From Ulva prolifera (Eukaryota > Chlorophyta > Ulvophyceae > Ulvales > Ulvaceae), in assembly GCA_023078555.1 (NCBI GenBank), contig CM041200.1, positions 6,735,361-6,799,360 on the forward strand: a stretch of 64,000 nucleotides of DNA. The letters run 5' to 3'. Below are positions 1 through 11,800 of this stretch, piece after piece. A model generated the notes under the pieces. That model did no database searches. It was not told the origin of the DNA and saw only the letters and a program-made list of their open reading frames with translations. Position 1 is the first letter of the stretch. Each line of letters starts with the position of its first letter. The translations under genes were made by a program, and so were the position numbers.

Positions 1-791
1 CACGGAAGCATCATCCCACAGCTGCACAGTGCCGCAGCACAGCCGGCCAGTGCCTCGTCAGCGGCGTCATGATCTGTTGTAGGGCCGGCCTGCCGCTCCC
101 TCTCATGCCTGCGTCTCGTCATCTTGGCGCTGACCACCCGCTCGAGCCTGATGCGACTCAAGCCCCCCAAGAACCGCAATAACGCTAAGCGAGGTGGTCT
201 GCGTGCGATCACTGCTACATGCTCACACTCTCGATTCTGCGTGCGCTTTGGGGAATCGAAACGGCCGTACGTGACCACCTCGCTTAGACCCAAGAGAGAG
301 ACTGGTCTGCGTGCGATATGTACCTGAGGAGTTGCAGTGAATTTTCAGTTTAGCAATATGCATGAGAATCACTGTAGCTACATAGCCTGTTACTGAGCTA
401 TATATGCTTAGTGAGGGGCGCAGTCCACAGTACTGTCGCATTTGAGCGCAATCTAGGTCAGAATGCTGTAGCAGCTGGGTTGGTGTCGGCTCAAGAGGAG
501 TGCTCATGCGATGCGTCCACGCTAGGGGGTGCGGAGGTCAAATGTGTCGAGGGTACGGCGTGGCTGAGGGGCGCGGCTGAGTCAGGCAGCAAGTGTCGCG
601 TCACTGCAATCCTGGTGAATACGAAGCACACCTACAGCCTACGGCAACAGCAAGATCTTATGACGTCAGATGGTCGCATGTTCACTGGCGCCTCTTTTGC
701 TTTCGCCAGTTGTCAGTTGAGGTGCCTGGATATTTCGGATATTCCATTGGTGGTAGTCTTGCAGGGTCACAGTTGCGTGGCAGTCATCGTG
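1..791. other. no gene recognised; upstream of the dehydrogenase gene
   Basis: No open frame here resembles a known protein. The stretch contains a 15-bp perfect inverted repeat (185-199 and 273-287) and a repeated GGTCTGCGTGCGAT. It may hold the promoter and 5' leader of the gene starting at 792, but no clear element was seen. Confidence 0.5.
185..287. repeat. 15-bp inverted repeat, 73-bp spacer
   Basis: CTAAGCGAGGTGGTC at 185-199 is the exact reverse complement of 273-287. A direct copy of GGTCTGCGTGCGAT follows each arm, at about 196 and 304. This is a short palindromic structure in the presumed 5' flank, with no recognised function. Confidence 0.6.
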
Positions 792-3700
792 ATGAGCAGA
801 ACCGCAGGCTTAAAGCACCTCCTTCCACGAGTTCTTGGGATTGTCGGTGCAGGCCAGCTCGGCACCGGGGTGGCGGACCTGGCCGCACGGCATGGTTTCG
901 AGCGGATTGTCGTCCACGACGTAAACCCAGTTGCCCTTACGAAAGTGCGATCCACACGTACGCAGTTATTTTACTGAACCGTACTATCTCAATGTAAGTG
1001 GTCTGCGATGTGGTGATATGGGCTAGGCCTTCACAGCCGGGCGCACTCAGAAGCGATCCCGTGGTCCTTACACGTACGCTCGAGTCCCAGGAACCAGTTT
1101 CGCACCTGCCACAACACAAATATCATCTTGAACGAGTAGAAGCTTTTTAAAACGGACCGAATTCAAAAGTGGGAGCCCTCGTGAAGTTCTCAACAGGATC
1201 ATTGATCCCTGCTCACTTCCGAAAGCGGCATGCGTAGGCGTATACACTGTAGGTTGCGGGGCCTTGACACCAGCCTTCCCGATTATCTAAACTACATTGA
1301 TAGCTCATGTAGGCTCAAGAGAGCTTGACTCAACGGCTGCGAAGAGCATTGGCATCCGGGCATGCCAACAGCGACCAAGTCAGCGCGTCGATGGCTCGCC
1401 TAGAATTTACAAGCCACCTGGATGCCCTAGATACGGCAGATTTTGTCATCGAAGCGGTGCTGACCCATATTGGCTGTATGTTTGCGGCACAGCGATGCAT
1501 TCCATTGGAGTGGTGTCTACATGAGCTGTGCAGCAGCAGTTAACTACCTGTGACAGTGCGCCTTGACGCAGGTTCATGAGGACGAGAATTTGAAGAAACA
1601 GATTTTCCACCGGCTAGACCGAGTGTGCTCCTGGGTGCAATGATGCAGCCGGTTGGCAATTCACGAGCGCTTACACCACGATGCATGGATGATCGTTGCC
1701 AAACCTGACACTTTTGATGTGGGCTGCAGATCTGCCAGCCCAGTACCATTCTCAGCTCCAACACCAGCTCAATATCCATCACAAGACTGGCAGCTGTAAC
1801 AGGCAGACCAGAGAATGTGGTACGCCCCCGTCCAGCGGCTCAGCCCTGACCTCCACAGCTCTGTATGGGCCCCAAGGCTGGCCCTGCGCAGCGACATTCC
1901 AACGGCGAATATCAGTACGTTTCGTGTGAAGTGCAGATTGGAATGCACTTCATGAATCCGCCGGTTGTGACAGACATGCTGGAGATTGTGGGAGGCAAGG
2001 CAACATCAGCTGCAGTCTATGAGCGCGCCCAGGTCCTGGCGCTGCATCTGAACAAGACCGTCTGCTTCTCAGCAGACCGTCCAGTACGCCCTCTCCTATC
2101 TGTGACAGCTCCTGCTCGCTTGAAGAGCAGGTGCATGACTTGCAGGTCGCCACAACTGCACAAAACCTGACATGACAAACTCCGATACAACCATACATCT
2201 GCAACTGCTTGACAGGGCTACTTCAGGTGGTAACTTGTTTCAACACTTCCGTCAACTTGCTCATTGCAATACCCTGCGCCTGTCAGCACTCCAGGCGGTG
2301 CATGCTGATGTGTGCTGCAGCGAGCTGGCGCAACGTGGCACTATTATCAGCTGCTCCGTGCGCAGGGCTTCATTGTCAACAGGATTCTGATGCCGATGAT
2401 CAACGAGGCCTTCTTTGCGCTGATGGAGGTACGCCTCACACCAGGTGCCATGGCGTTGCCAGCGCAGCTTGCCACCCGCAGGCTGCTCGGTGCACACATG
2501 GAGGTGCACGCATGGAGGTGCACGCTTGGAGGTGCACGCATGGAGGTGCACGCTTGGAGGTGCAGCCGGCCGTCCTGCTTGCTGCAGGCGACACGGCAGG
2601 CGGCCATGCACAGTGCCTTTGCGTAGGAACGCAGGCTCTGTATCTGTACAGTGAAGCGCTGCTCGACAGAACCTAGCACCTCCGCGTCACAAAGGCATCG
2701 AATGGGCGGCGAGGCGTGTACGTCGTGTTGTCCTCCGTGCGCTGCCGCAAGTAAAACAGAAACAGATTTCAGCGACTCGGGCTCTGACATGGCGTACCAG
2801 CAACAATTGCCGCCACAAGCACATTCCGACACGAGCGCCAGGGGCATGCACACCGACACGAGCGCATGCACACCCTCGCCATGCGCCTCCGCGCCGCCAG
2901 TGTGCCCATGGCCACACCTTGCTTCCTTGCTTCCTCCTCCACGCCTACCTCCACTCCCATCAAATTCGTGAATTCCTGGTCACGCCATGCATGTCTGTGC
3001 AGCCCAGCGCAGCTTGGCGCGCGCACTGCGATAGAGTGGACGTACACACGTCGGCAGGGTGTGCCGTGCAGGGTGTGGCCTCTGCCGAGGACATCGACCT
3101 GGCGATGAAGAAAGGGACGCACCAGCACATGGGCCCGCTGCACCTCGCGGACTACATCGGGCTCGACACGTGCCTCAACATCATGCGTGTGCTGCACAGT
3201 GGCCTCGGGGAGGACAAGTACCGGCCGTGCCCGATGCTCGTGCAACTCGTCGACGCCGGTGCGCCTTCGCCACTCTGTCACCGCCTGCCTGCTCGTGGCC
3301 GATTGCAGCGCCGACGCTGGCACGTCTCGCTCACAGCCATGCACACATGCACCTGTGCGGTTCGCAAAAGTCATTCTGGATTCACTCAGCCACATCCTCT
3401 CGGATGATTGACACCTCCGGAATCGGGGGGCACACATGCCGGAGGGGTAACTCGCCCGGAAACGTGCAGCTCGGTGGCGTATGTGCGCCTCCTTGTCTCT
3501 GTCACTGCCTGCCGCGGCCTCGTCCTGCTCGTGGCCAATCGCAGCGCCGATGTTCGGACATCAGTGTGCATGCAGCCGTGCAACCACAAGCACGTGTAGC
3601 CGCTTTTGTCCCCAGCTGCATGCCATCATGGCGCTTTTGCGTAACCCTGCAAGCCCTGATGGCATACCGCTGGGGAGGGGGACGGCATGCAGCTGGGGTC

Positions 3701-3965
3701 CATGCGGCACAACACCTTTGGGCCGCCTGTGGCCTGCACAGGTGCACGTGCGGCTGTGCAGGATGGAGTGGAACAGGCGTTTGGTTGCAATGCGTGCTTT
3801 GAGCCGCTGCCGTGCAATGGCCGAGCTATTGCGATTGTCTGCGGTCACCGCGCCTCGTGGCATGCAGGGTGGCTCGGTGTCAAGACTGGACGGGGCGTGT
3901 TTATCTATCCTGATGGCAAGCACACGAGTGCCGTCATGCCCGGGGTGTCGCCGCCAGGGCTGTGA
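792..3965 (+). CDS. 3-hydroxyacyl-CoA (3-hydroxybutyryl-CoA) dehydrogenase
   Basis: NAD-dependent oxidation of 3-hydroxyacyl-CoA to 3-ketoacyl-CoA, in beta-oxidation or short-chain acyl-CoA metabolism. Eight exons join in phase: 792-944, 1313-1456, 1572-1622, 1730-1819, 1937-2083, 2366-2428, 3072-3258, 3868-3965, giving about 310 residues, the usual length of the single-domain bacterial-type enzyme. The Rossmann dinucleotide motif [11 protein letters not shown] lies at residues 16-26. It is followed by [13 protein letters not shown] sequence ([10 protein letters not shown]), SNTSSISIT, the family signature [22 protein letters not shown] and the C-terminal [12 protein letters not shown]. The ATG at 792 was chosen because it lies in frame just before the Rossmann fold. 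A longer N-terminus from an upstream exon is possible. There is no C-terminal SKL-type signal (it ends SPPGL), so peroxisomal targeting is not evident. Donors are GTGCGA, GTACGC and similar. Confidence 0.92.
2499..2564. repeat. 14-bp tandem repeat in dehydrogenase intron 6
   Basis: The unit TGGAGGTGCACGCA/T is repeated about 4.7 times with period 14, the last base alternating A and T. It lies in the intron after the GFIVNR exon. It is a typical minisatellite and could be polymorphic. Confidence 0.9.
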
Positions 3966-5391
3966 TGCCCCTTCACCACGTCCAGCGGCTGCCACCGTGC
4001 TGCAGCAGCGTGCATCCAGGCCTTGCCCGTGTGCGCCTGTGCGTGTAGCAACGAAGATGGAATCCAACTCGTTGAGAGCGGTGCCACGCACCTTGGTGAG
4101 CGATGCTCCCGGTGACATGGGCTGCCATCCACAACAGTGAGGATTGTGTCGCAGAAGCAGGGCAGCCTGAGCTACAGGTCGTTTGTGTGTGCGTCGTTTG
4201 ATTGTCGAGGTTGCTCAGGCATGCTGCAGGCTGCGGCGGCGTGTGCCTGGCAGATGGTCTGTGGTCTGTGGGCGACGCAGGAGCCGTGAACCATGCAGTC
4301 TGCGGTCTCTGAAGATCCAGTTGGCAACGCGCCCACATTGCTCACAACAGCCGGGCGTGTTGGCTGTGCATGTTGTTGAGCCGTGTATGGTGGTGAGCCA
4401 TGCATGGTGTTGAGCCATGCATGCCACCTTCTGACGTGCTCGGCATGCCTACATGAGCGGGTATGCTGTTGGAGTACAATGTGATGCCATGCCAGAGAAA
4501 CAATACAATGGCATTGTTTGCGACCGCTAGAGACAGACTCTTTCCGAGAGCCTAAAGAGATTCTCAAAGCTGGCTATGCATGTCTTTCCCCAGAGCACCC
4601 ACCATGCAGTCATCAATGGCATTTCGACATGAGTTGGCGAATTGAACAGATGCAGAGTAGATCAGCTCAGAAGTTTTCAGTACCTTCCACAGGGATGGCC
4701 ATCAACTGTAAAGGGCAGAGCCTGCTTTGAGAACAGTCCAGCCAACATGATGTCATAATGGTGCATATGGATAGCAGAGGGGAATACTTCTAGTTGAATG
4801 AGAATTACACGTCGCGTCGGAATGGAGTCTGGATCACGTGCGAGGCTGCATGCAGTATTTTTGAGCTGTGTGACATGCAGCTCATGTGTACACGTCTCCG
4901 ACATGCAACACCAAAGCACAGGTACCACAAGGCACGAGCTTTGGAAGCTCGAGTTGACACCGACAAACCGCTGTCCAGCCTTCTGTCGTCCAAATATTCT
5001 GAAACGGTCCAGAAATCTTATGCTTGGTCCCTTCAATGCGCATGCTGTGGTGGGTCGTCCTATGAACTTGTAGATCTCTTCCCGTGCAGCTACCAGACTC
5101 GGAGTAAGTCCGCAGCGGAATCCCAGACAGGGCTGACAAACACCGCACATGATCACATCGACGTGCTTCTTCGGTTCTTAAGTTGGAGGCCGGACATGCT
5201 GATGCTGGCGGCCAGAGCGGCCACGCAAGTTTTGTGATGGAATGCGCATGTGGCGGCGCTACAGGTAACGGCCCCGCGGCGGATCGATGTGGGCTGACCA
5301 TCACAGGACAAGTGCTCTGTTCATGAGCCACCTTCTGCCGTGTAGCCATCTCTACACCAATCACGTGATGGCGGACCAATGATGGAGCCCA
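3966..5391. other. intergenic, no gene recognised
   Basis: This lies between the convergent dehydrogenase (+) and RPC4 (-) genes. Open frames on both strands (for example 4794-5237 + and 4677-5156 -) show no known domain. Around 4375-4430 the motif GAGCCATGCATGG recurs imperfectly. 3' untranslated regions are expected at both ends. Confidence 0.5.
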
Positions 5392-5435
5392 CGGTCACGC
5401 ATGGCTCACGCTTCGGTCACGCATGGCTCACGCTT
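5392..5435. repeat. 22-bp direct repeat overlapping the RPC4 stop codon
   Basis: CGGTCACGCATGGCTCACGC followed by TT occurs twice in tandem (5392-5413 and 5414-5435). The RPC4 stop codon (5430-5428, minus strand) lies inside the second copy, so the duplication touches the C-terminal codons. Confidence 0.85.
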
Positions 5436-7741
5436 CTGGCGCCAGCAGCGACTCCAGGTCCACGGCCGCCGCGGCGGTCGGGCAGTCGGCGCACACCATC
5501 ACCATGTCGTTCGTCTTCATGTTCACGATGTGCAGCTCGGTGCGGTGCGAGTGCTCCACCGCCGGCCGCAGCAAGAACCGTGCAGTCCCGGTCACCATGT
5601 ACACCTTCCCACTCTTCATCACTTGCAGGGTTCCTATCTGCACCAACGGCGCGGCAGTCGACACAGAACATCACCCCAGAGCCATGCATTGCTTGCAAGC
5701 GCTCGCGACAACCTCTCACAGTGCAGCACCTCTGATGCTGCACACGGCCATGCACCAGCCAGGCATTCAAGAGAGGCCCTTTCGTGTCATAATCACACCT
5801 TGGAGCTCCGGCCGCCGCAGGAAGCGTGCTGCACAGTGGCCGTGGTGCAAACAAGCAGCATGGGAAAGCAGCAGCAGCAAGGGAAAGCAGCAGCAGCAGC
5901 GAGCTCAGCCTCTACGTGAGTTGGTGTTGAGAAGGAGCGCACTCGGCCACTGGGCAGGGCCTTCAGCATCTCGGGCCCCCGGTGGAACTTGGGCTTTGGC
6001 TTTGTGCCCTCCGGCAGGGGCTGGCTCTCTGACGTCGGAGCCTCGACGGCGGCCCGCTCCGCCGCCTCGAACAGCGCCACTGACGGCAGCAGCGGCGGCA
6101 GCTGGAGCAGAGAGACGACGCCGTCGGGGGTCGAGCCCGTGAGTCCGAGCACCTCCGCCGCATCCGCCTCCTCCGGCTCCTGCATACAACTTCGGTCCAA
6201 CGATGTTTTTTGCGCACAACGCATCCCATCCAATAATGTTTGCCCCGCACTGCCTGTGCAGATGTCAGCGCCAAGGGCAATTCGCCTGACACTTTGGGAC
6301 CACAGAAGCCGACGTATACAAAGCTACGAAGTACACTGCAAATGTTGATTGCATGGGATGCACAGATTAGCACACAATGAGGAGAGCGCTGGGGATTGTA
6401 CATGGCAGCTGAGCCCAAGACTGCAGCAAATGTATGCCAGCAACCCAGACAGCAACACCACCCCGGAAAAGATTGCAAGGGTGGAACGAACTGCAGAAGC
6501 ACGGCCCGTTGCACGGCAGAACAGCACGCAAGGCCGGGCAGACGAGGTGGGCACCTGTGCGGAGAGATCTACAGGGAGGCCCGCATCGAGGGCGACGTTG
6601 GGGTCGTGCGGGTGGTCCACATGCGTGAACGGGACGACCGTCGGGTAGTACGTCTCGCGGTTGAACAGCGGCGCCCGCACTTTCGGGGGCTTGTCCCCGT
6701 CGTCTGTGTCTGGGAAGATGATCTCCCCGTGCTCGTTCTTTATGCCAATCTTCGGGCCGGCCCTGCCTGAGCCCTTCCCGGAGCCTCGGCCGCCGGCACC
6801 ACCACCCGTCCCGCTCGGCACCTTGCCCTTGATTCGCATTTCTGTTGGGCCAAACGCTGCACGCACTTTGTGAGTGAAAACTGTAGCCTGTGAAACAGAA
6901 TGAAAGGGTCCGGGCCATTACGTGGCAGAGCACCAGATCAAACTACTCGGCGTTTCACCAAGTGCAGGTCAATGCTGTAGCATGTGGCTGTCTAGCGGTA
7001 AGACACAAGCACAGGGTTGTGAATATGGAGTGAGCTCTGTGGCAGAGACTCCACGGCAGAGTGCTGCAGCGCTGGGCGGCAAGAGGATGCAGCAGAAGTG
7101 CATGTGGGAGTGTGGCGCCAAACACAGGATGCAGTTACCACTTGTTGCGCAGCTGTCTGTCACGTCCCATTCGACAGCAGTGTGTTCATCTGTAGGCCGA
7201 CCAGAAGGGTCATTGCTCCCTCCTTGAAGCAGCTTCAGAGACCTCGGGGCTCCGACGATGTGATCGATTTCAGGCGCACCTCAGCTTGGGCACAACAGGG
7301 CACACAAACCGTCTTGGCTATCCAGAATAGCAAAGCATCAAGTCAAGCATGCAGTGGACGTCTGTGGGGCTGGAGAAGCATCACAAGCCTCTGCATTGGT
7401 ATTCACGGAATAGCAAGGTGCTCATGCCAGCGACAAGAGCGCACATTGCTGGCTTGATGCACCGAATGCGACCTGGAACTTCGATCCACGTGTGCCACGG
7501 GAAACGGGTTTCCTTGATGTGCTCTTTTCAGCCTCTGCCTGCTGCATGAGAGCCGCGAACGGGTCATCCTCGTCTGCTGTGGCTGATGGGCCTGCATTGC
7601 TCGTTGCTGCCACATCTCCGCTGCTTGGGTTCGCCTTTGGCTCCTTCTTCACCGGTCGCTTGGGAGCAAACTGCTTCGGAATGAGGTGGTCAGTACCGAA
7701 CACAATTTGATATGGCGGTTTCTGCAGTGTGCATGTGAGGG
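5428..7741 (-). CDS. DNA-directed RNA polymerase III subunit RPC4 (POLR3D/Rpc53 family)
   Basis: RPC4 is a TFIIF-like subunit of nuclear RNA polymerase III, which makes tRNA and 5S rRNA. Supported exons on the minus strand are about 7741-7500, 6841-6555, 6179-5943 and 5637-5428; the last three join in phase. The first supported exon carries FGTDHLIPKQFAPKRPVKKEPK-like sequence, matching the family's basic KxFxPxxxxRKxKEEP region. The second carries a Gly/Lys-rich stretch and YYPTVVPF. The third has a LLQLPPLLP motif like the conserved FLQLPDTLP. The last has the family C-terminus, IGTLQVMKSGKVYMVTG, comparable to KLLIRKSGRVQLLLG in animals. The true start is unresolved, and an exon may be missing between 7500 and 6841 or between 5943 and 5637. 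The assignment rests on the C-terminal motif and the order of the others. Confidence 0.8.
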
Positions 7742-8318
7742 CTGTGCTCAGCCGTATGTATGGAATGACATTTGCATACCCTTCTTGTCTTCTCAAGCTT
7801 TCCTGCAAATTGCCACCAAGTCAAGGCCTGCACCACCTGCTGCAAAATGCTGTTGCAATGTTCGGGATCATAAAGGCTTGCGCAGGGAGATGTGGAGCGT
7901 GCCGAGACGTTCTGGCTTCTCTGGCATGGTTTATGGCAGAGGACCGGACTCTGGTTGATGTCCGCTGCTAAGATAGCGAGTCATTCCGAGGACCAGGGTG
8001 TCGACATATGATGTACGCTTTCGTGGTGGCGATTGGTTCAATCGAGCACGCCCGTTTCTGCTTCGCAGGTGGCCCCGTTAGCCACGTTATCGTGCAGGCT
8101 GCGACAACATCGCATGAAGAAGAAGTGTAGCGAAGCCGACCTTGTTTCTCCTCACAATTCATCGATGCACTCTCGTGTCAGTCTTGGCGACAGCGATTGG
8201 GGGCTGCTTCTCAATGGCCAGTTCTGAGCTCCATGACGCCTGAAGGGGTGCCAGCAACGCTTTATGTGACGTATGGTTCTGCACGTGGCTGCTGCTGATA
8301 TTGTTGAGGCTAAGCGAT
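7742..8318. other. spacer between RPC4 (-) and the KDM3 region (+)
   Basis: No coding exon could be assigned. The missing 5' exon or leader of RPC4 (minus strand) is expected here, together with its promoter. A minus-strand open frame at 8162-7968 was seen but shows no domain. Confidence 0.4.
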
Positions 8319-8786
8319 ATGTCCGGGGACGGCCACTGTAGCGCAACAGATTTGCGCTTATCAGAAGTGGTTCCGTTGATATGCGTGAACGCAGAAGTGA
8401 CTGACAGCTGTCAGCATGATCCTCCGGACACAGCCACTGGGATCGTATGGTTGAAGAAGTCACGATCTTCAGTGCTTTCCAAATCGCTTACCAAGGCAGT
8501 GTCGTCGGACGGCCTTCGGAGGCAGATGAACATGGCTGTCAACGCCCACAGTGGACAAGCGGCTCCAAAACCTCCCGCACAAAGTCCTTTACAGAGAAGA
8601 GACCTTGTTGGCCGTGGTGAGCAGACGCAAGTCGCTGCCCCGGTGACTGGGACGGTTCCCACAACAGATCCTTCATCAACAATTTCCAAATCAAGAGCAC
8701 CAAGATCGCGGAAGCGCAAACCACTGGTGCGATCAATAATGCAACATCTTGCTGTTGCGAAGGAACGTGCGCATCCGCCTGCTTGA
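8319..8786 (+). CDS. hypothetical basic protein, or possible 5' exon of the KDM3 gene
   Basis: A single open frame of 155 residues starts at ATG 8319. The N-terminal half is unremarkable. The C-terminal part is Pro/Ser/Thr-rich and ends in a basic patch, KSRAPRSRKRKPLVRS, that could serve as a nuclear localisation or AT-hook-like element. It lies 40 bp upstream of the ATG assigned to the KDM3 gene, on the same strand. It may therefore be an upstream exon of that gene or a non-coding open frame. No homologue was recognised. Confidence 0.22.
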   Translation: MSGDGHCSATDLRLSEVVPLICVNAEVTDSCQHDPPDTATGIVWLKKSRSSVLSKSLTKAVSSDGLRRQMNMAVNAHSGQAAPKPPAQSPLQRRDLVGRGEQTQVAAPVTGTVPTTDPSSTISKSRAPRSRKRKPLVRSIMQHLAVAKERAHPPA

Positions 8787-8826
8787 TTCATAGAGTTCCT
8801 GATAACATGAGGTGCGCATACTTGCG

Positions 8827-11800
8827 ATGGCAGTACAGGCGGCAAACGTCGTCCCAGAGGAAGGCTCTGCCTTGAAGAAGAAGCCCTGCAGCGACGAGAA
8901 GCCCCAAAGTGATGAGGCGCGTCGCCCTCATGAAGTCCGTGATGCAGACAGCAACGGGGCTGATGCAACGTGGACTAAGGGTCACGGGTTTCCACAAAGC
9001 ATGCCGCAGCAGCTCCAAGATGCCTGTGTGAGGCAAGGCTGGGACCTTGAACGTGCAAGGCATGTGTACAGCGTCATGCTGGATGCGGCTGAGGAGATTG
9101 CGAACCAAAGTAAGCCTCTGCCCAGTTCAACACCACATCTGCTGCAGACACCATATCCGATGATGGTTCCCGATGGCTGTGTGCATGCAGACCCCCGATG
9201 GACAGCCCCTGAGGACTGGACACAAGGTCAAAAGGATCGGTACGGGGACGAAACGATCATCGCTGACGTGAAGCAGCTGTTCGAGCTGATGCGCACCACC
9301 TTCGGCCGCATCCGCACCAAGGCTTTTCGCATCCCGTTCATCACAAAAAGCTGCCACCAATGTCAGTACCAGGGCGTCTGGCACCTATGCCAGTGTGCCG
9401 ATCTCCAGTGTGAGCATAACTCGAAGAACTCGAAGAAAGCGCACGCCTGCTCGAATTTCGTCTGCAACACGTGCCTACAGGACCACTACACAACGGTCGC
9501 CATCAGCACCGAGGAGCTGCAACGCATCTGTCCGATGTGCCGGGGGATATGCATCTGCCGCAGGCATCTGCGGGAGACGACGTCACGTGCGCGCCTCCAC
9601 CAGCGCCCGATGTTAGCAGCTCCCGTGCACTATTTTCTGCAGTACCCGCTGCTGCCAGATCGCTGCAGTGCACCTCCCTCTGCTTTCAGTTGCTGCAGCC
9701 CCCTCCTCCCACGAGTCTAACGAGCTGCTGGACAATCCAATGTGTGATGCACGAACACCTGCGAGTGGGCAGGGCCACAGCTGCTTTCATGGAGGCTCAG
9801 GGGGAGCTGCATGAGCAAGGGCATACCTGCATGTATCGTAAAGCATTGTAGGGTTACCCAGGGCTTGTTCTGTCCATACATGCAGAGCATCGTTCAGACA
9901 AATCTGTCAGGATGCCACTGCCATGCACGCCTGTGCACCTGAGCGGTGTGCGTGTGTCAAGGGCCCTTGCCTGCAGGCATGCCAGACGAGATGCCAAAGC
10001 TTGACCAGCATCTTGCGTTGCGGCTTGCCCGCCTGTCGGTCGCCCTCATCCTTCCAAGCCTGACGACATGTCTCCACCTGTGGGGTGTCGAGGCACAACA
10101 CGATGGCATCACGGACCTGACAACGGTGTGTGTCCTCATCTCCGCGCTGCCCTGCATGCCCCGTGCTCACCTTCAGCGGCACTGCTGTCAGATGCAAGCC
10201 GGTGACGCCGCCACGGTCGGCTCAGCGACAGCTGGACGTGCATGCTGTCAGATGCATAGACCGGTTCTGGCATCTGCCAAGCCACAGCCGCCCCCCCCTC
10301 TCCTTAGCACCTGTTGTGGATGCAGATCTCGCTTGTCAAGATCAACAAGGAGCGCGTCCTCTGTAGCCGCTGTCAGACATGCATCTCCAACATCTATCGC
10401 ACATGCAGCCTCTGCGGCACCGACCTCTGCGTCCGCTGCTGCGCTGAGCTGCGGGGCATCTTCCACTGCCCTGCTGGCTCACTGCGCTGCCCAAATCCAT
10501 GCTGCACAGACGCGCCGGTCATGGTGCTACAACGGCTGCTCCAGAGGTCCCATTGCAGAGCTCTGCATGCTCTCGTCGATACCGTGCATGACACGGACAA
10601 ACTAGCCTGGCGCGACTTCAGTGGCGTTCACCATGCCTTTGGCACGCTAGCGACGGCCCCAAGTATGCTGCGGTTTGAGGAAGAGGTGCCACAGCCTCGG
10701 CCTCTGGGTGCCCAGCTGGCAGCCACAGGCGGAGACTGCCCTGCAAAGCAGGAGATCCCACCCGCTGCTCCCATCGGGGGAGCAGGGTCGCAGCCGGCTT
10801 GCACGGCTGATCGCACCGAGGCGGCGGGCGACGGCCCCAGCAGCCGAGCAGCGGTAGCCACATTGGCAGCCGCGGGTTGCGCAGAACGGGCGCCGGGCGC
10901 TTCCCTGCTGTCACCTCAGCGCCCTGCCTCCGCGCCCACGGCGTCCTCCGCGCAGCCGCTGCAGGCCCAGGCGAGTGACTGCACTCCTGCAGCCGAGTGT
11001 GCCGGTGCGGGCGAGGGTGGGGGCCCGGCGGGCAGCGCCGCAGCCGTGAAACTGGAGCTGTGCGCGGCGCCGCAGCAGCCAGCGGACCCTGAAGCACCTC
11101 AGGCCGGCACTGCCGCGCCGTCTGCAACAGCTGCTGCCAGGGCAGGCGGCCGCCGCCGTGCCACCGCGCGGCTGTCTGCCGTCTCTCTGTCCCCGCTCTC
11201 CCCTCAGCACGCGCTCGAAACGCCCGCAATCAAGCAGGAGCCCGTCGGTTCAGGGTGCTGTGCGACCCCGGCGCCTGGTGCACCGCCGGCCTGCCCCGCG
11301 GCCTGCAACACCCCTGCAGACACATCTGTGCCAAAGGGCTGCACTGCCACAGGGCAGGGCCCCGGCGAAGGAACACAGGGCCAGCAGGGGGTCAGCAGCG
11401 CTGGCGCTCAAGCAGGTGGTGGGCAGCCCCGCTGTGGTGGGCAGGCACCCATGCGGCGCCGCCTCGCTGCACCGCCGACTCCCCCCGCTGCCCCGAGTGG
11501 TCTGACCGCAACCTCAACACAGCCCATTCCCGGCAGCTCCCAGCCGCCGCGCCCACGCCTGCGACATAGTTCCCCTCCTCCCGGTCCCGGAATTGCGCCG
11601 GACCACCCGCACCGGTCAGCTTCTCCCACACCTGCCTCCCTGCCTCGCCCTCCCCCTCCCCTGGCACCTCCCCCTCCCCCTCCCCTGGCACCTCCCCCTC
11701 CACCGCCACCTCCTCGTCCACCTCCCCCCGCTCCTCCACCTCTTCCTCCACCTGCAGCTCGACCTGCCCGGCCCCCTGATCCCGCAGCCGACTTGCGCCA

